Below are positions 27,191-36,102 of a stretch of 64,000 nt of DNA, piece after piece. Numbering within the stretch: the first letter of the stretch is position 1; each line of letters opens with the position of its first letter. The DNA comes from Marinobacter sp. S6332 (GTDB taxonomy: Bacteria > Pseudomonadota > Gammaproteobacteria > Pseudomonadales > Oleiphilaceae): contig NZ_JALKAP010000015.1 in the NCBI RefSeq assembly GCF_023016045.1, positions 21,483-85,482 of the forward strand, read 5' to 3'. Made by a program: the position numbers and the translations under genes. The notes under the pieces are model-generated. The model was not told where the DNA came from. It saw only the letters and a program-made list of their open reading frames with translations, and did not search any database.

Positions 27191-27616
27191 ATGTCGTACT
27201 CCAAGTCGATTCAAAAGATTCTTTGTGCTGGGGCCTTAGTATGGGCTGCAGCCGCCAGCGGGCACGGTAACGTGACGCCACAGCCAGTTGATACCGGTGA
27301 CCTGCCGGACCTGGGCCGTGAAGCTCTGAACGAAAACCCGTTTCGCGACGGAAATGAGCTAAGCAAATTGAATTCAGAAGCCGTTGAAGTCGGTATGAGT
27401 GCTTATGCCGGAAATTGCGCCGGTTGCCACGGAATTGAGGCCCAATCCGGTGGTTTAACGCCGGATTTACGTGAGCTTACAGAATGGGACGATGAGTACT
27501 TTATCGGGCGGGTAATGAATGGAACTGACCGGGGTATGCCTTCCTTTAAAAGCAATCTCGGGCAAACAGCCATCTGGTCAATACGAACCTATGTGGAATC
27601 GGTATCCGGGCAGTAA
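27191..27616 (+). CDS. exaB: Cytochrome c550-type electron acceptor of the quinoprotein dehydrogenase
   Basis: A 141-residue periplasmic monoheme cytochrome. The signal peptide runs to about AAASG. One CAGCH heme site (C76-H80) is present, and a C-terminal Met ligand lies in DRGMPSFK. It is expected to take electrons from ExaA, as cytochrome c550 (ExaB/PedF) does in pseudomonads, and deliver them to the terminal oxidase. The ATG chosen follows AAGAGG and starts the signal peptide; a longer frame upstream is ruled out by its odd composition. It is followed 44 bases later by the SoxYZ-like carrier. Confidence 0.87.
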   Translation: MSYSKSIQKILCAGALVWAAAASGHGNVTPQPVDTGDLPDLGREALNENPFRDGNELSKLNSEAVEVGMSAYAGNCAGCHGIEAQSGGLTPDLRELTEWDDEYFIGRVMNGTDRGMPSFKSNLGQTAIWSIRTYVESVSGQ

Positions 27617-27660
27617 CAGCTTTCGCATAAATACTCGAAATCCTGACCAGGAGGTGAGGT

Positions 27661-28431
27661 ATGAGGCGATATTGGCTATGTGCATTTACTCTGTTTGCGA
27701 GCGCTTCATGGGCGGATCTTCCGTCTGACCCGCTGGGCTCGCCTTTATGGGCCTACAACATTGAGCGCTATCTGGGGCAAGATGTAACGGTAGTAGTGGA
27801 CGAGCGGGTCGGCTTGTCGGTTCCTGACTTTGCTGAGGACAGTACTCAGGTTCCATTGGCCGTTAACTTGCGTGAATTTCCACACAAGGTGAATAAGGTG
27901 GTGACATGGGTGGATATGAATCCCGTTCCCCACCTGTTCACGGCTAATAGCACTGACGGGCAGCTCGAACTGGTGTCCCTTAACTTTCGAGTGCAGCAGG
28001 CCAGCAGTGTTCGAGCAGCTGTGCTAGATGAACGCGGTGTTTGGCACATTGATAGCGGCTATGTCGATGCAGCTGGCGGCGGGTGTACTGCACCCCGGGA
28101 GGTCTTAAGCAACTCGGACTGGGAGAGTGAGTTCGGCACCCTGAAAACCGGCTTATTTTCTGATCGTGGTAATACGCGCATCAAGGCCAGTTTGTTGCAC
28201 CCCATGGACTCCGGAATGGTTGGGAATATACCGGCCTTTTTTGTAGGTGATGTTGAAGTTCGGAATGAGGCCTCGGATAACCTGCTGCTGACAATGACTC
28301 TGGCCGAGTCCGCCGCTGAGAACCCGATGTTTGTTTTTGAATTCGAAGGCGGCGTCCCTCATCTATCTATCCACATGAAAGACAACAATGGCTACCAATT
28401 TGAATCTGCCATTGGGGAGGCTGCGAAATGA
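27661..28431 (+). CDS. Quinoprotein dehydrogenase-associated SoxYZ-like carrier
   Basis: A 256-residue exported protein (signal ending near SWADL). The N-terminal SoxY-like domain carries the swinging-arm-type Cys in AAGGGCTAP (C142), and the C-terminal SoxZ-like immunoglobulin fold spans about residues 165-250. Such fused SoxYZ-like proteins occur beside PQQ dehydrogenases together with a metallo-beta-lactamase-fold partner, and are thought to form a quinoprotein relay or quality system; the carried group is unknown. It overlaps the next gene by four bases (ATGA), so the two are translationally coupled. Confidence 0.88.
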   Translation: MRRYWLCAFTLFASASWADLPSDPLGSPLWAYNIERYLGQDVTVVVDERVGLSVPDFAEDSTQVPLAVNLREFPHKVNKVVTWVDMNPVPHLFTANSTDGQLELVSLNFRVQQASSVRAAVLDERGVWHIDSGYVDAAGGGCTAPREVLSNSDWESEFGTLKTGLFSDRGNTRIKASLLHPMDSGMVGNIPAFFVGDVEVRNEASDNLLLTMTLAESAAENPMFVFEFEGGVPHLSIHMKDNNGYQFESAIGEAAK

Positions 28432-29390
28432 GCAGGCTCCGTTCCTTCCAAGGAAATATCGCATGGCTGGTTGCCGCGATGCTTTGGGTTTTTGCTTATT
28501 CGTCGGGCGCCGGTGCAAGCACCAAGTCTTATGACCTAGAAGCGACTCTGGTTGCGGACGGTGTTTGGGTGGTTGCCGGAACTACAGACAACTTCTCGAA
28601 AACCAATGGCGGCAACATTCTCAATACCGGCTTTATTGAAACAGGTGAGGGCGTTGTTGTGATTGATACGGGGCCTTCCCGCAGGTACGGCGAAGAATTT
28701 CGTGCGCTGATTGAGAGTCACACCAGTGAGCCAATCGTGAAAGTGCTAATCACCCATCATCACCCCGACCACGCCTTTGGAAGTCAGGCTTTTGAACCGG
28801 ACACACTCTACATGCTTGATGAATCGGCCAGACTGCTTGAGCAGGATGGTGAAGCTTTTTCAGACAACATGTATCGCATGATCGGCGACTGGATGCGTGG
28901 CACCGAGGTAACTGTTCCTATGAACAGGGTGCAGCCAGGCTTGCTCAGTCTGGGGACTCGGCAGCTACGTTTGATCTCCATGCAGGGGCATACCGGTGCG
29001 GATTTGGTTGTGCTGGATGAAACCTCCGGGGTGTTGTTTGCTTCAGACATGGTGTTTTTCAACAGGGCATTAACCACACCTCAAACACCTGGGTTAGCCC
29101 TATGGCGCTCCGAAATTCGCCAGCTTGCGCAGCTGCCGTTCTCCGTTGTGGTGCCAGGTCACGGGCCGGTTATTCGAGATGACCGGGCATTTCTACAAAT
29201 GATCGATTACTTGACCTGGCTGGATGATGTTCTGGTTGGATCTGCTGCGCGGGGATTGAGCGCTTCAGAGGTGATTGAAAGCGCAATTCCTGAACGTTTT
29301 GAAGAAGTGGAAGGGGCGAGATACGAACTGGTTCGTACCGTTAGCCATCTGTATTCAGATTACGAAAAGCATGCTCTGAGAAGACACTAG
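28428..29390 (+). CDS. Quinoprotein relay system zinc metallohydrolase
   Basis: A 320-residue metallo-beta-lactamase-fold protein with an N-terminal signal or anchor (about 10-33). The zinc motif HHHPDH (H110, H112, D114, H115) is intact, with further ligands in MQGHTGADLVVLDE and VVPGHGPVI. It belongs to the family annotated as quinoprotein relay system zinc metallohydrolase, always found with the SoxYZ-like carrier, and is expected in the periplasm. Hydrolysis of a thioester or similar adduct on the carrier Cys is plausible but unproven. Confidence 0.88.
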   Translation: MSRLRSFQGNIAWLVAAMLWVFAYSSGAGASTKSYDLEATLVADGVWVVAGTTDNFSKTNGGNILNTGFIETGEGVVVIDTGPSRRYGEEFRALIESHTSEPIVKVLITHHHPDHAFGSQAFEPDTLYMLDESARLLEQDGEAFSDNMYRMIGDWMRGTEVTVPMNRVQPGLLSLGTRQLRLISMQGHTGADLVVLDETSGVLFASDMVFFNRALTTPQTPGLALWRSEIRQLAQLPFSVVVPGHGPVIRDDRAFLQMIDYLTWLDDVLVGSAARGLSASEVIESAIPERFEEVEGARYELVRTVSHLYSDYEKHALRRH

Positions 29391-29512
29391 TACTAAGGGA
29401 GGAGTTATTCGCCTCGAACGACTCATTTTGTTAGCCCTTCTGTGAACTTAGATTAGATACGTAAGCGCAAAAACAGCGTTGTTCAGCAAAAACACAACAA
29501 GAGGTTCATACC

Positions 29513-31033
29513 ATGATCTACGCACAACCAGGACAAGAAGGCTCCGTTGTTTCTTTTAAATCACGCTACGGAAATTATATTGGCGGTGAGTGGGTTGCCC
29601 CGGTTAAAGGGCAGTATTTTGAAAACACTACGCCGGTAACTGGTGAGGTGATCTGTGAGGTTCCTCGGTCGACTGCCGAAGATATTGATCTGGCACTTGA
29701 TGCAGCCCATAAGGCTGCACCGGCTTGGGGTAAAACCTCTGCAGCAGAGCGTTCTAACATTCTACTGAAAATTGCAGATCGCATTGAAGCCAATCTCGAA
29801 AAACTGGCAGTTGCAGAAACCTGGGATAACGGCAAAGCCGTTCGCGAAACCCTAAATGCGGATATTCCGCTGGCGGCTGACCACTTCCGCTATTTTGCAG
29901 GCTGCATCCGGGCTCAAGAAGGGCACATGGGTGAAATAGACCAAAATACCGTGGCCTATCATTTTCATGAGCCTTTGGGCGTTGTGGGCCAGATAATTCC
30001 CTGGAACTTCCCGATTTTGATGGCAGCCTGGAAGTTAGGGCCTTGTCTGGCTGCAGGTAACTGCACCGTACTCAAGCCAGCAGAGCAAACGCCAGTGAGC
30101 ATTCTGGTGCTGATGGAAGTCATTGGTGATCTGTTGCCACCGGGTGTGCTGAACATCGTCAATGGCTACGGTATTGAGGCCGGGCAAGCTCTGGCTACCA
30201 GCACCCGAATTGCCAAGATAGCGTTCACCGGATCAACTCCGGTTGGCTCCCACATTCTGAAGTGCGCTGCCGAGAACATCATCCCCTCAACGGTTGAGCT
30301 TGGTGGCAAGTCTCCCAACATCTACTTCTCGGATGTAATGAATGCGGAGCCTGAGTTTGTCGATAAGTGTGTTGAAGGTCTGGTTCTGGCTTTCTTCAAT
30401 CAGGGTGAAATCTGCACTTGTCCATCGCGTGCTTTGGTTCAGGAAGACATGTATGAAGAATTCATGCAGAAGGTTGTGGAGCGCACCAAAGCGATCAAGC
30501 GCGGTAATCCTCTGGATACTGACGTTCAGGTTGGTGCGCAAGCCAGTAAAGAGCAGTTCGACAAAATCATGTCTTACCTTGAGATAGGTAAGCAGGAGGG
30601 TGCTGTTGTTCTCACAGGCGGTGATCGTGAGAACATGGAAGGCGAGTTCAATAACGGATTCTACATTCAGCCCACCCTTTTCAAGGGTGATAACAGCATG
30701 CGGGTGTTCCAGGAAGAAATCTTTGGCCCGGTTGTCGGTGTTACAACCTTCAAAACCGAAGAGGAAGCTCTTGCGATTGCCAACGATACAGAGTTTGGTC
30801 TGGGTGCCGGCGTTTGGACACGAGACACTAACCGAGCCTACCGTATGGGCCGCAGCATTCAAGCCGGCCGGGTGTGGATGAACTGCTACCACGCTTACCC
30901 TGCCCATGCTGCTTTTGGTGGCTACAAGAAATCCGGCATTGGCCGAGAAACCCACAAACTGGCTCTGGATCACTACCAGCAAACCAAGTGCATGCTGACA
31001 AGTTACGACGTCAATCCGTTGGGCTTTTTCTGA
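29513..31033 (+). CDS. exaC: NAD-dependent aldehyde dehydrogenase (acetaldehyde dehydrogenase)
   Basis: A 506-residue ALDH of the usual length. It has [20 protein letters not shown] (cofactor entry), the glutamate motif VELGGKSPN, the catalytic cysteine in [11 protein letters not shown] (C301), and [10 protein letters not shown]. No signal peptide is present, so it works in the cytoplasm. It oxidises the aldehyde produced by the periplasmic quinoprotein dehydrogenase to the acid, as ExaC does in P. aeruginosa. A GAGG site precedes the start. Two hairpins, one a textbook terminator, close the unit downstream. Confidence 0.92.
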   Translation: MIYAQPGQEGSVVSFKSRYGNYIGGEWVAPVKGQYFENTTPVTGEVICEVPRSTAEDIDLALDAAHKAAPAWGKTSAAERSNILLKIADRIEANLEKLAVAETWDNGKAVRETLNADIPLAADHFRYFAGCIRAQEGHMGEIDQNTVAYHFHEPLGVVGQIIPWNFPILMAAWKLGPCLAAGNCTVLKPAEQTPVSILVLMEVIGDLLPPGVLNIVNGYGIEAGQALATSTRIAKIAFTGSTPVGSHILKCAAENIIPSTVELGGKSPNIYFSDVMNAEPEFVDKCVEGLVLAFFNQGEICTCPSRALVQEDMYEEFMQKVVERTKAIKRGNPLDTDVQVGAQASKEQFDKIMSYLEIGKQEGAVVLTGGDRENMEGEFNNGFYIQPTLFKGDNSMRVFQEEIFGPVVGVTTFKTEEEALAIANDTEFGLGAGVWTRDTNRAYRMGRSIQAGRVWMNCYHAYPAHAAFGGYKKSGIGRETHKLALDHYQQTKCMLTSYDVNPLGFF

Positions 31034-31047
31034 CATATAGCTAAACG

Positions 31048-31077
31048 AGTCGCCCCTTGTTGCCACGAGGGGCGACT
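31048..31077 (+). terminator. Hairpin after exaC
   Basis: AGTCGCCCC pairs with GGGGCGACT around a 12-base loop whose ends can extend the stem. It begins 14 bases after the exaC stop. The T run is lacking, so it may work with the second hairpin downstream. Confidence 0.6.
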
Positions 31078-31131
31078 GCAATCCCTCCGCGGTTTTCTCT
31101 GAAGCTGTTCACTGTTGTGTTCTGCACTTTT

Positions 31132-31160
31132 GGCCCTTTATAGGGCCCTTTTTTATTTTT
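31132..31160 (+). terminator. Rho-independent terminator between exaC and ercA
   Basis: GGCCCT-TTAT-AGGGCC forms a perfect 6-base-pair stem with a tetraloop, followed directly by a T-rich tail (CTTTTTTATTTTT). It separates the exaC transcript from ercA. Confidence 0.85.
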
Positions 31161-31277
31161 CTCAGCCGGTAAAGTTACAGCGTGCAAGAGGCTCACTCAA
31201 AGCCCATGAAGCCATAGGCAAACTGGGTTAAACTCTCGCTCACTTCAATAAAAAAAACATAATGTTGAGCGAACCCT

Positions 31278-32441
31278 ATGAGTCACGACATATCTGTTTT
31301 GAGAAAATTCGTTTCGCCTGAAATTGTGTTCGGCGCAGGGGCGCGTAAGTCTGTTGCGAACTTTGCAAGCAATCTTGGGGCAAAGCACGTATTTCTTGTT
31401 TCAGATACCGGTGTTGCGGGTGCAGGTTGGGTGGGTGAAATTGTCACTTTACTAACCGATGCAGGCTTGCGAACAAAGGTGTTTACTGGGGTGTCTGCCA
31501 ACCCTCGGGTAGACGAGGTGATGGCCGGTGCCGAGCTTTATAAATCTTCCGACTGTGATGTTATCGTTGCCATCGGCGGCGGCAGTCCAATGGATTGCGC
31601 CAAAGGAATCGGGATTATTGTCAGCAACGGTGGGCATATTCTCGATTTTGAGGGCGTAGACACTATTTCTAACCCGCCTCCGCCGCTAATCCTTATTCCG
31701 ACGACTGCAGGCACATCAGCTGATGTATCTCAGTTTGCCATCATTTCTGACCCTAACCGCCGCTTCAAATTCTCGATAATCAGTAAAGCCGTGGTGCCGG
31801 ATGTTTCTTTGATCGACCCGGAAGTCACTGAAACCATGAACGGGTACCTGACAGCCTGCACAGGTGTGGATGCACTGGTTCACGCGATTGAAGCATTTGT
31901 TTCGACGGGAAGCGGCCCTTTAACAGACTCCCATGCACTGGAAGCTATTCGGTTGATCAACCGCAACCTTGAGCCCTTGGTCGAGAACACAGCAGATCCG
32001 TTCCTACGTGAGCAGATTATGCTGGCATCTATGCAAGCAGGGCTGGCGTTTTCCAACGCAATACTCGGCGCTGTTCACGCCATGTCTCACAGTCTGGGTG
32101 GCTTTCTTGATTTGCCCCACGGCCTTTGCAATGCGTTGCTGCTTGAACACGTGGTGGCTTACAACTATCGATCTGCGGAAGACAGATTCAAGCGTGTCGC
32201 CGAGGCTATGGATATTGATACCCGAGGAATGGGCAAGCCGGAAATCCAGAAACACCTGATGAATCGCATTATCCAGCTCAAACGCAAAGTTGGCCTACAT
32301 GAAAGTCTGGCTGATTTCGGTGTTAGCGTATCTGATATACCTTACCTATCCGGGTTTGCTCTTCAGGACCCTTGCATACTAACCAACCCCCGCAAGTCAT
32401 CGTTGAGAGACGTTCAGGTTGTATATGAAGAAGCCCTCTGA
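31278..32441 (+). CDS. ercA: Iron-containing alcohol dehydrogenase ErcA
   Basis: A 387-residue group III Fe-ADH with the nucleotide motif VIVAIGGGSPMDCAKGIG and the metal-binding region HAIEAFVS ... HAMSHSLGGFLDLPHGLCNALLL. In P. aeruginosa ErcA is encoded just before the kinase ErcS and takes part in regulation of the ethanol-oxidation system rather than in bulk catabolism; gene order here is the same. Its end overlaps the start of ercS by 17 bases, indicating coupled translation. The intergenic region upstream contains no pqq genes, unlike the pseudomonad locus. Confidence 0.88.
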   Translation: MSHDISVLRKFVSPEIVFGAGARKSVANFASNLGAKHVFLVSDTGVAGAGWVGEIVTLLTDAGLRTKVFTGVSANPRVDEVMAGAELYKSSDCDVIVAIGGGSPMDCAKGIGIIVSNGGHILDFEGVDTISNPPPPLILIPTTAGTSADVSQFAIISDPNRRFKFSIISKAVVPDVSLIDPEVTETMNGYLTACTGVDALVHAIEAFVSTGSGPLTDSHALEAIRLINRNLEPLVENTADPFLREQIMLASMQAGLAFSNAILGAVHAMSHSLGGFLDLPHGLCNALLLEHVVAYNYRSAEDRFKRVAEAMDIDTRGMGKPEIQKHLMNRIIQLKRKVGLHESLADFGVSVSDIPYLSGFALQDPCILTNPRKSSLRDVQVVYEEAL

Positions 32442-34182
32442 CGAGCAAGCTCAAGCTGGCGGATACGGCATTGGGGAGTTGCTGGGGTTTGGCAGCCAAT
32501 CCGTCAGAAAGAACTATTACCCGGCGCTTCAGGATCGCATTGAAGAGCTTGAGCAAGAGCGAAACCGGTATAAGTGGTTATTTGAAAACGCCTTGCATGG
32601 TGTGTTTCAGGGCAACTTGAGAGCAGGGTTTCTGGCCTGTAATCCAGCTATGGCAAAGATTTGTGGCTACGAAAACCCGGAGGATCTTCAGCAGCGCGTA
32701 ATTCGCCTTAGGGAACAGCTTTTCTGCAGCGCCAGCGAGTTCGACTCCCTCCGTCAGGAGTTGCTTGACCATGGCAGCCTGAGTGCGCGCGAGACCCGCC
32801 TTAGGCGAGCGGATTCAACCCCCGTGCATGTGGCAATTACATTACTTCGGCGGCCTGACTTAGGACCAGAAGTGGTTGAAGCCTTTGTTGCCGATATCAG
32901 TGAGCGAGTACAGTCCCGCGAAAAACTGGTGCAGTTGAATGCAGACCTTGAGCGCAGAGTGGATGAGCGCACAGCAGCCCTGCAACAGGCCAACGCGGGA
33001 TTGCACTATCAAATTGAAGAACGAGAGAAAGCAGAGCGCGGACTGGTGATTGCAGTAAAGGCTGCCCAGGATGCGAACCGCAGCAAAGACAAGTATCTGG
33101 CCGCAGCTAGCCATGATTTGCTGCAGCCGCTGAATGCTGCCCGCCTTATGATCTCAGCGCTACAGGAAAGCCAGTTGCCAGCTGAAGAAAGCCGAATGGT
33201 TCAGCAGGTTCACCGCGCCCTCGAAGGCGCAGAGGATTTGCTGGCAGACCTGCTGGATATATCGAAGCTTGATCAGCAAGCTATGGTGCCAGATTGGGTT
33301 ATGACCGACGTTGCGGCTTTGGTTGAAGGACTAGGGGAGGAATTCGAAGCAATTGCAGCCAATGCCGGGTTAGATTTTCGCATTCGTACAATACCAGCCA
33401 TGGTGAAAACCGATCAGAGAATGCTAACCAGAGTGTTAAGAAATCTGCTCAGCAATGCCTTTCGGTATACGCCGAGAGGTCGGATTTTGCTTGCACTGAG
33501 ATCAAGGCCCAACGCCCTTCGGATTGAGGTGTGGGATACCGGAGTGGGCATCGAGGAAAGCAAGCTGGAAGAGATTTTTACTGAATTTCACCAGCTTATA
33601 CCACAGGGTACCGGTGGCCGGCAGGGCGCAGGGCTTGGGCTGGCCATAGTGGATCGAATGGTTCGAGTGCTTGAATGCGAAATGGATGTGGTTTCCCGCT
33701 CAGGGCAAGGTTCTCGATTTGCGGTGACGCTTCCGATGGAAGGGAATCGAGAGCCACAAGTGTCGAAACCGACTATTAATACGGCCCAAATCTTTGCCAA
33801 AGGGTTCTCTGGTGCAAAAATTCTGGTTATCGATAATGATCTTTCGGTTATGGAAAGCATGAAGCTGTTACTTAAGCGTTGGGGTTGCTCGGTTGTTACA
33901 GCTCCGAGTAGCGACGCTGCTATTGCATATTTGGAGACCACAAACGAGAATCCGGTAGCCATTCTGGCTGATTATCATCTTGATCATGAGCAACTTGGCT
34001 CTGATGCAATTCACGCCATCCGCAACATGTTGGGGCAGAAAATACCCGCAGCTTTAATCACCGCCGACCACAGCGCAGAAACGCGACAACTGATGCGGCT
34101 TCAGGAACTGCCCATTCTCAATAAGCCGGTGAAACCCAATCGTTTGCGTGCACTGTTGTCGAGCTTGTTAGCATCTGGTTAG
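32425..34182 (+). CDS. ercS: ErcS-type PAS hybrid sensor histidine kinase
   Basis: A 585-residue soluble hybrid kinase. It has an N-terminal helix, one PAS domain (about 45-165), a coiled coil and HisKA with SHDLLQPLNAARL (H230). The ATPase domain has RNLLSNAFRYTPRG and WDTGVGIEESKLEE, and the receiver has ILADYHLD (D516) with Lys in NKPVKP. It is a clear paralogue of the nahK product in this window, sharing the same H box, but with one PAS fewer. The ATG at the start follows AGG; a TTG two codons earlier is possible. ErcS acts above ErbR in pseudomonads. Confidence 0.87.
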   Translation: MKKPSDEQAQAGGYGIGELLGFGSQSVRKNYYPALQDRIEELEQERNRYKWLFENALHGVFQGNLRAGFLACNPAMAKICGYENPEDLQQRVIRLREQLFCSASEFDSLRQELLDHGSLSARETRLRRADSTPVHVAITLLRRPDLGPEVVEAFVADISERVQSREKLVQLNADLERRVDERTAALQQANAGLHYQIEEREKAERGLVIAVKAAQDANRSKDKYLAAASHDLLQPLNAARLMISALQESQLPAEESRMVQQVHRALEGAEDLLADLLDISKLDQQAMVPDWVMTDVAALVEGLGEEFEAIAANAGLDFRIRTIPAMVKTDQRMLTRVLRNLLSNAFRYTPRGRILLALRSRPNALRIEVWDTGVGIEESKLEEIFTEFHQLIPQGTGGRQGAGLGLAIVDRMVRVLECEMDVVSRSGQGSRFAVTLPMEGNREPQVSKPTINTAQIFAKGFSGAKILVIDNDLSVMESMKLLLKRWGCSVVTAPSSDAAIAYLETTNENPVAILADYHLDHEQLGSDAIHAIRNMLGQKIPAALITADHSAETRQLMRLQELPILNKPVKPNRLRALLSSLLASG

Positions 34183-34208
34183 CACACAGCATAAGGACTT
34201 TTGAACGA

Positions 34209-35099
34209 ATGAATTTACATGTACTGGCTGCCATTTTTGCAGCTGTTTTCATGGGCACTATCGGTGCAATTTCTATCTACGCCGATGTTAGTGCTGAAAC
34301 AGTAACCTTTTATCGCCTTTTCATAGGGGCGGTTTTAATGGGCGGCTTCCTTCTCGCGACAGGCCAAAAGGCAAAAATATTTGTCTGGCCCGGAGTAAAG
34401 GTTTTGGTGACCGGCGCATTCTTAGCTGGATTCGTAGTTTTTTATATCGTCGCCATGAACTATACCAGCATGGCGAACGCTGTAATGTTGCTGTATTTGG
34501 CGCCTGTAACCGCCTCTATTGTTGCCCACTTTTTTATGGGGGAGCGACTGTCAGGAAGCAGCGCGGCCCTCATAGGCGCAGCCTTATTTGGTTTCGCCAT
34601 GATGATGGAGTTCAACTTTAATCTTTCAGGGCGCGGGGAGGAGGTTGTCGGCCTCTTTTACGCGCTGTGTGCAATGCTTTGCTACGCAGCATTCATACTG
34701 ACGAACCGTTTAATTCATGAGCGGGTACATGTATTGACTCGTAGTGGTTTTCAAATGTTAGTGGGCGCCCTATGTATGCTGCCTTTCATGCTGCAACAAA
34801 ATGACAGTATTGCTGGGGCCCAGTGGGGCTGGCTGGTTACCGCAGGCATTGTTCCCGGGTTTCTCGCCATAATGCTTGCAGTAGTTGCGTTGAAGGCTCT
34901 TCCGGCAGCCACCTATGGCACTCTGGCTTATTTGGAGCCCATTACGGTTGTTGCATTGGGATGGGTTCTGTTTGGTCAAAGTTTGAACGTCATGCAACTG
35001 TCTGGCTGTGCGTTAATTATCGTGTCTGGTGCAGTTCAGGCCGTGTTGTCTCAGCGGGCATCACGTTGGTCTGCTCGGCTGGCTGCTGAAGCAGGCTAA
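34209..35099 (+). CDS. EamA/DMT-family transporter
   Basis: A 296-residue inner-membrane protein with ten predicted helices in two EamA repeats (about 5-135 and 150-285). Typical segments are AANFxx-like YTSMANAVMLLYLAPVTA in the first repeat and ALPAATYGTLAYLEPITVVALGW in the second. The family exports or imports metabolites; the substrate is not evident. It follows ercS by 26 bases and may be co-transcribed, so a role linked to alcohol or acid products is possible but unsupported. It ends with a three-to-four-base overlap on the convergent hydrolase gene. Confidence 0.85.
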   Translation: MNLHVLAAIFAAVFMGTIGAISIYADVSAETVTFYRLFIGAVLMGGFLLATGQKAKIFVWPGVKVLVTGAFLAGFVVFYIVAMNYTSMANAVMLLYLAPVTASIVAHFFMGERLSGSSAALIGAALFGFAMMMEFNFNLSGRGEEVVGLFYALCAMLCYAAFILTNRLIHERVHVLTRSGFQMLVGALCMLPFMLQQNDSIAGAQWGWLVTAGIVPGFLAIMLAVVALKALPAATYGTLAYLEPITVVALGWVLFGQSLNVMQLSGCALIIVSGAVQAVLSQRASRWSARLAAEAG

Positions 35100-35950
35100 G
35101 GCCTGAAGCAATTCTCTGGGACTGGCAAAGCGTGAGTTTTGTTCCCACTTTGCCTGAAAACGTTCTGACTGCAGTGCAGCATCGATGGCCATAGAGAAGT
35201 CCAGCTCGTATGGCTGCCCTCGAAAGGCAAGCAGCGGGTTTGGGTCTTCTCGCAATAAGCGACTATCCATTCCGGTAAAACGGTTCGATCTTGGTTTGCA
35301 TGCCAATGCAGTTCTCGCATCTCTGGATTGCGTTTTAGATCGCGAATGGGATTGAGCGAGCCAGTAAGGGGAGAGTATTGATGGTGATTGGTCCAAGCTT
35401 GATGATCCAAATTTGCGTTCACTGTAACCACGTTCACTGGTCGTTTCAGCCTGCGGCCCACCAAAACGGCTAGGGTGCCGCCCCCGCTGTAGCCGATAAG
35501 CCAAAGTTCTTTGTGGCTTTCTGACACCTGCTCGACTACCTTCAGCAAGCTATTCACTACATCCGGGTGGTATCGGTCATGTGTCCACCAAGTCCCCTGA
35601 CACCGCGCATCCGTCACTTGGTAGTAACAGGGGCGGCCGATATACATAGAGTTGGGCTCCGCCTGCAACATGCTTTTAAGCACAATTGAGTGCTCAGATG
35701 TGGGATTTCTAGCCACTTCTCTGGATGTTCGCCACGGTCGCCCGTCGCCGCCTATATAAAGGTATAGGGGAGTTTTGAAACTTTCTTGAATTAATAACGT
35801 AGACTTAAATACGCGGTGCTCAAAATGATCGGAGTGAATGCTAAGGCCGGTAATTTTTTCCTCACGCAGCAAGCGCTCGTAAGTGAAGGACGTGCAGCCA
35901 ACAAGCATGGAGCACAAGCAGGTTATAGTGAGGAAGTGTCGTAAATGCAT
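35096..35950 (-). CDS. Lipoprotein with alpha/beta-hydrolase fold
   Basis: A 284-residue protein with a lipoprotein signal and lipobox LVGC (C19), followed by an alpha/beta-hydrolase domain. The nucleophile elbow is GYSGGGTLAVL (Ser near residue 155). A candidate catalytic His is in EGSHTSW near the C-terminus, and an Asp is in NQDRTVLPEW. It is a membrane-anchored serine esterase or lipase of unknown substrate. It diverges from the big redox operon, with about 150 bases between starts, so the two might share control. Confidence 0.78.
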   Translation of the reverse strand: MHLRHFLTITCLCSMLVGCTSFTYERLLREEKITGLSIHSDHFEHRVFKSTLLIQESFKTPLYLYIGGDGRPWRTSREVARNPTSEHSIVLKSMLQAEPNSMYIGRPCYYQVTDARCQGTWWTHDRYHPDVVNSLLKVVEQVSESHKELWLIGYSGGGTLAVLVGRRLKRPVNVVTVNANLDHQAWTNHHQYSPLTGSLNPIRDLKRNPEMRELHWHANQDRTVLPEWIVAYCEKTQTRCLPFEGSHTSWTSLWPSMLHCSQNVFRQSGNKTHALPVPENCFRP

Positions 35951-36102
35951 TTGGTGACTATACTAAAAACGAGCCAAATAAATGCCAGTTAGTTGAACCG
36001 GCAATGTGAAAGTGGGAAAAAGCTTCACGACACCACTATCAGCATTCCAACTCAGTGTATATGCACTGTGTTGGGGCCAAGTTAGGGATAACGGAGACTA
36101 GA
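35951..36102. promoter_or_regulatory. Divergent promoter region of the 11-gene redox/signalling operon
   Basis: A 152-base AT-rich gap between the hydrolase lipoprotein and the caspase-like gene; the promoter of the long operon must lie here. GGAGAC precedes the chosen ATG of the first gene. No operator was identified with confidence. Confidence 0.45.
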
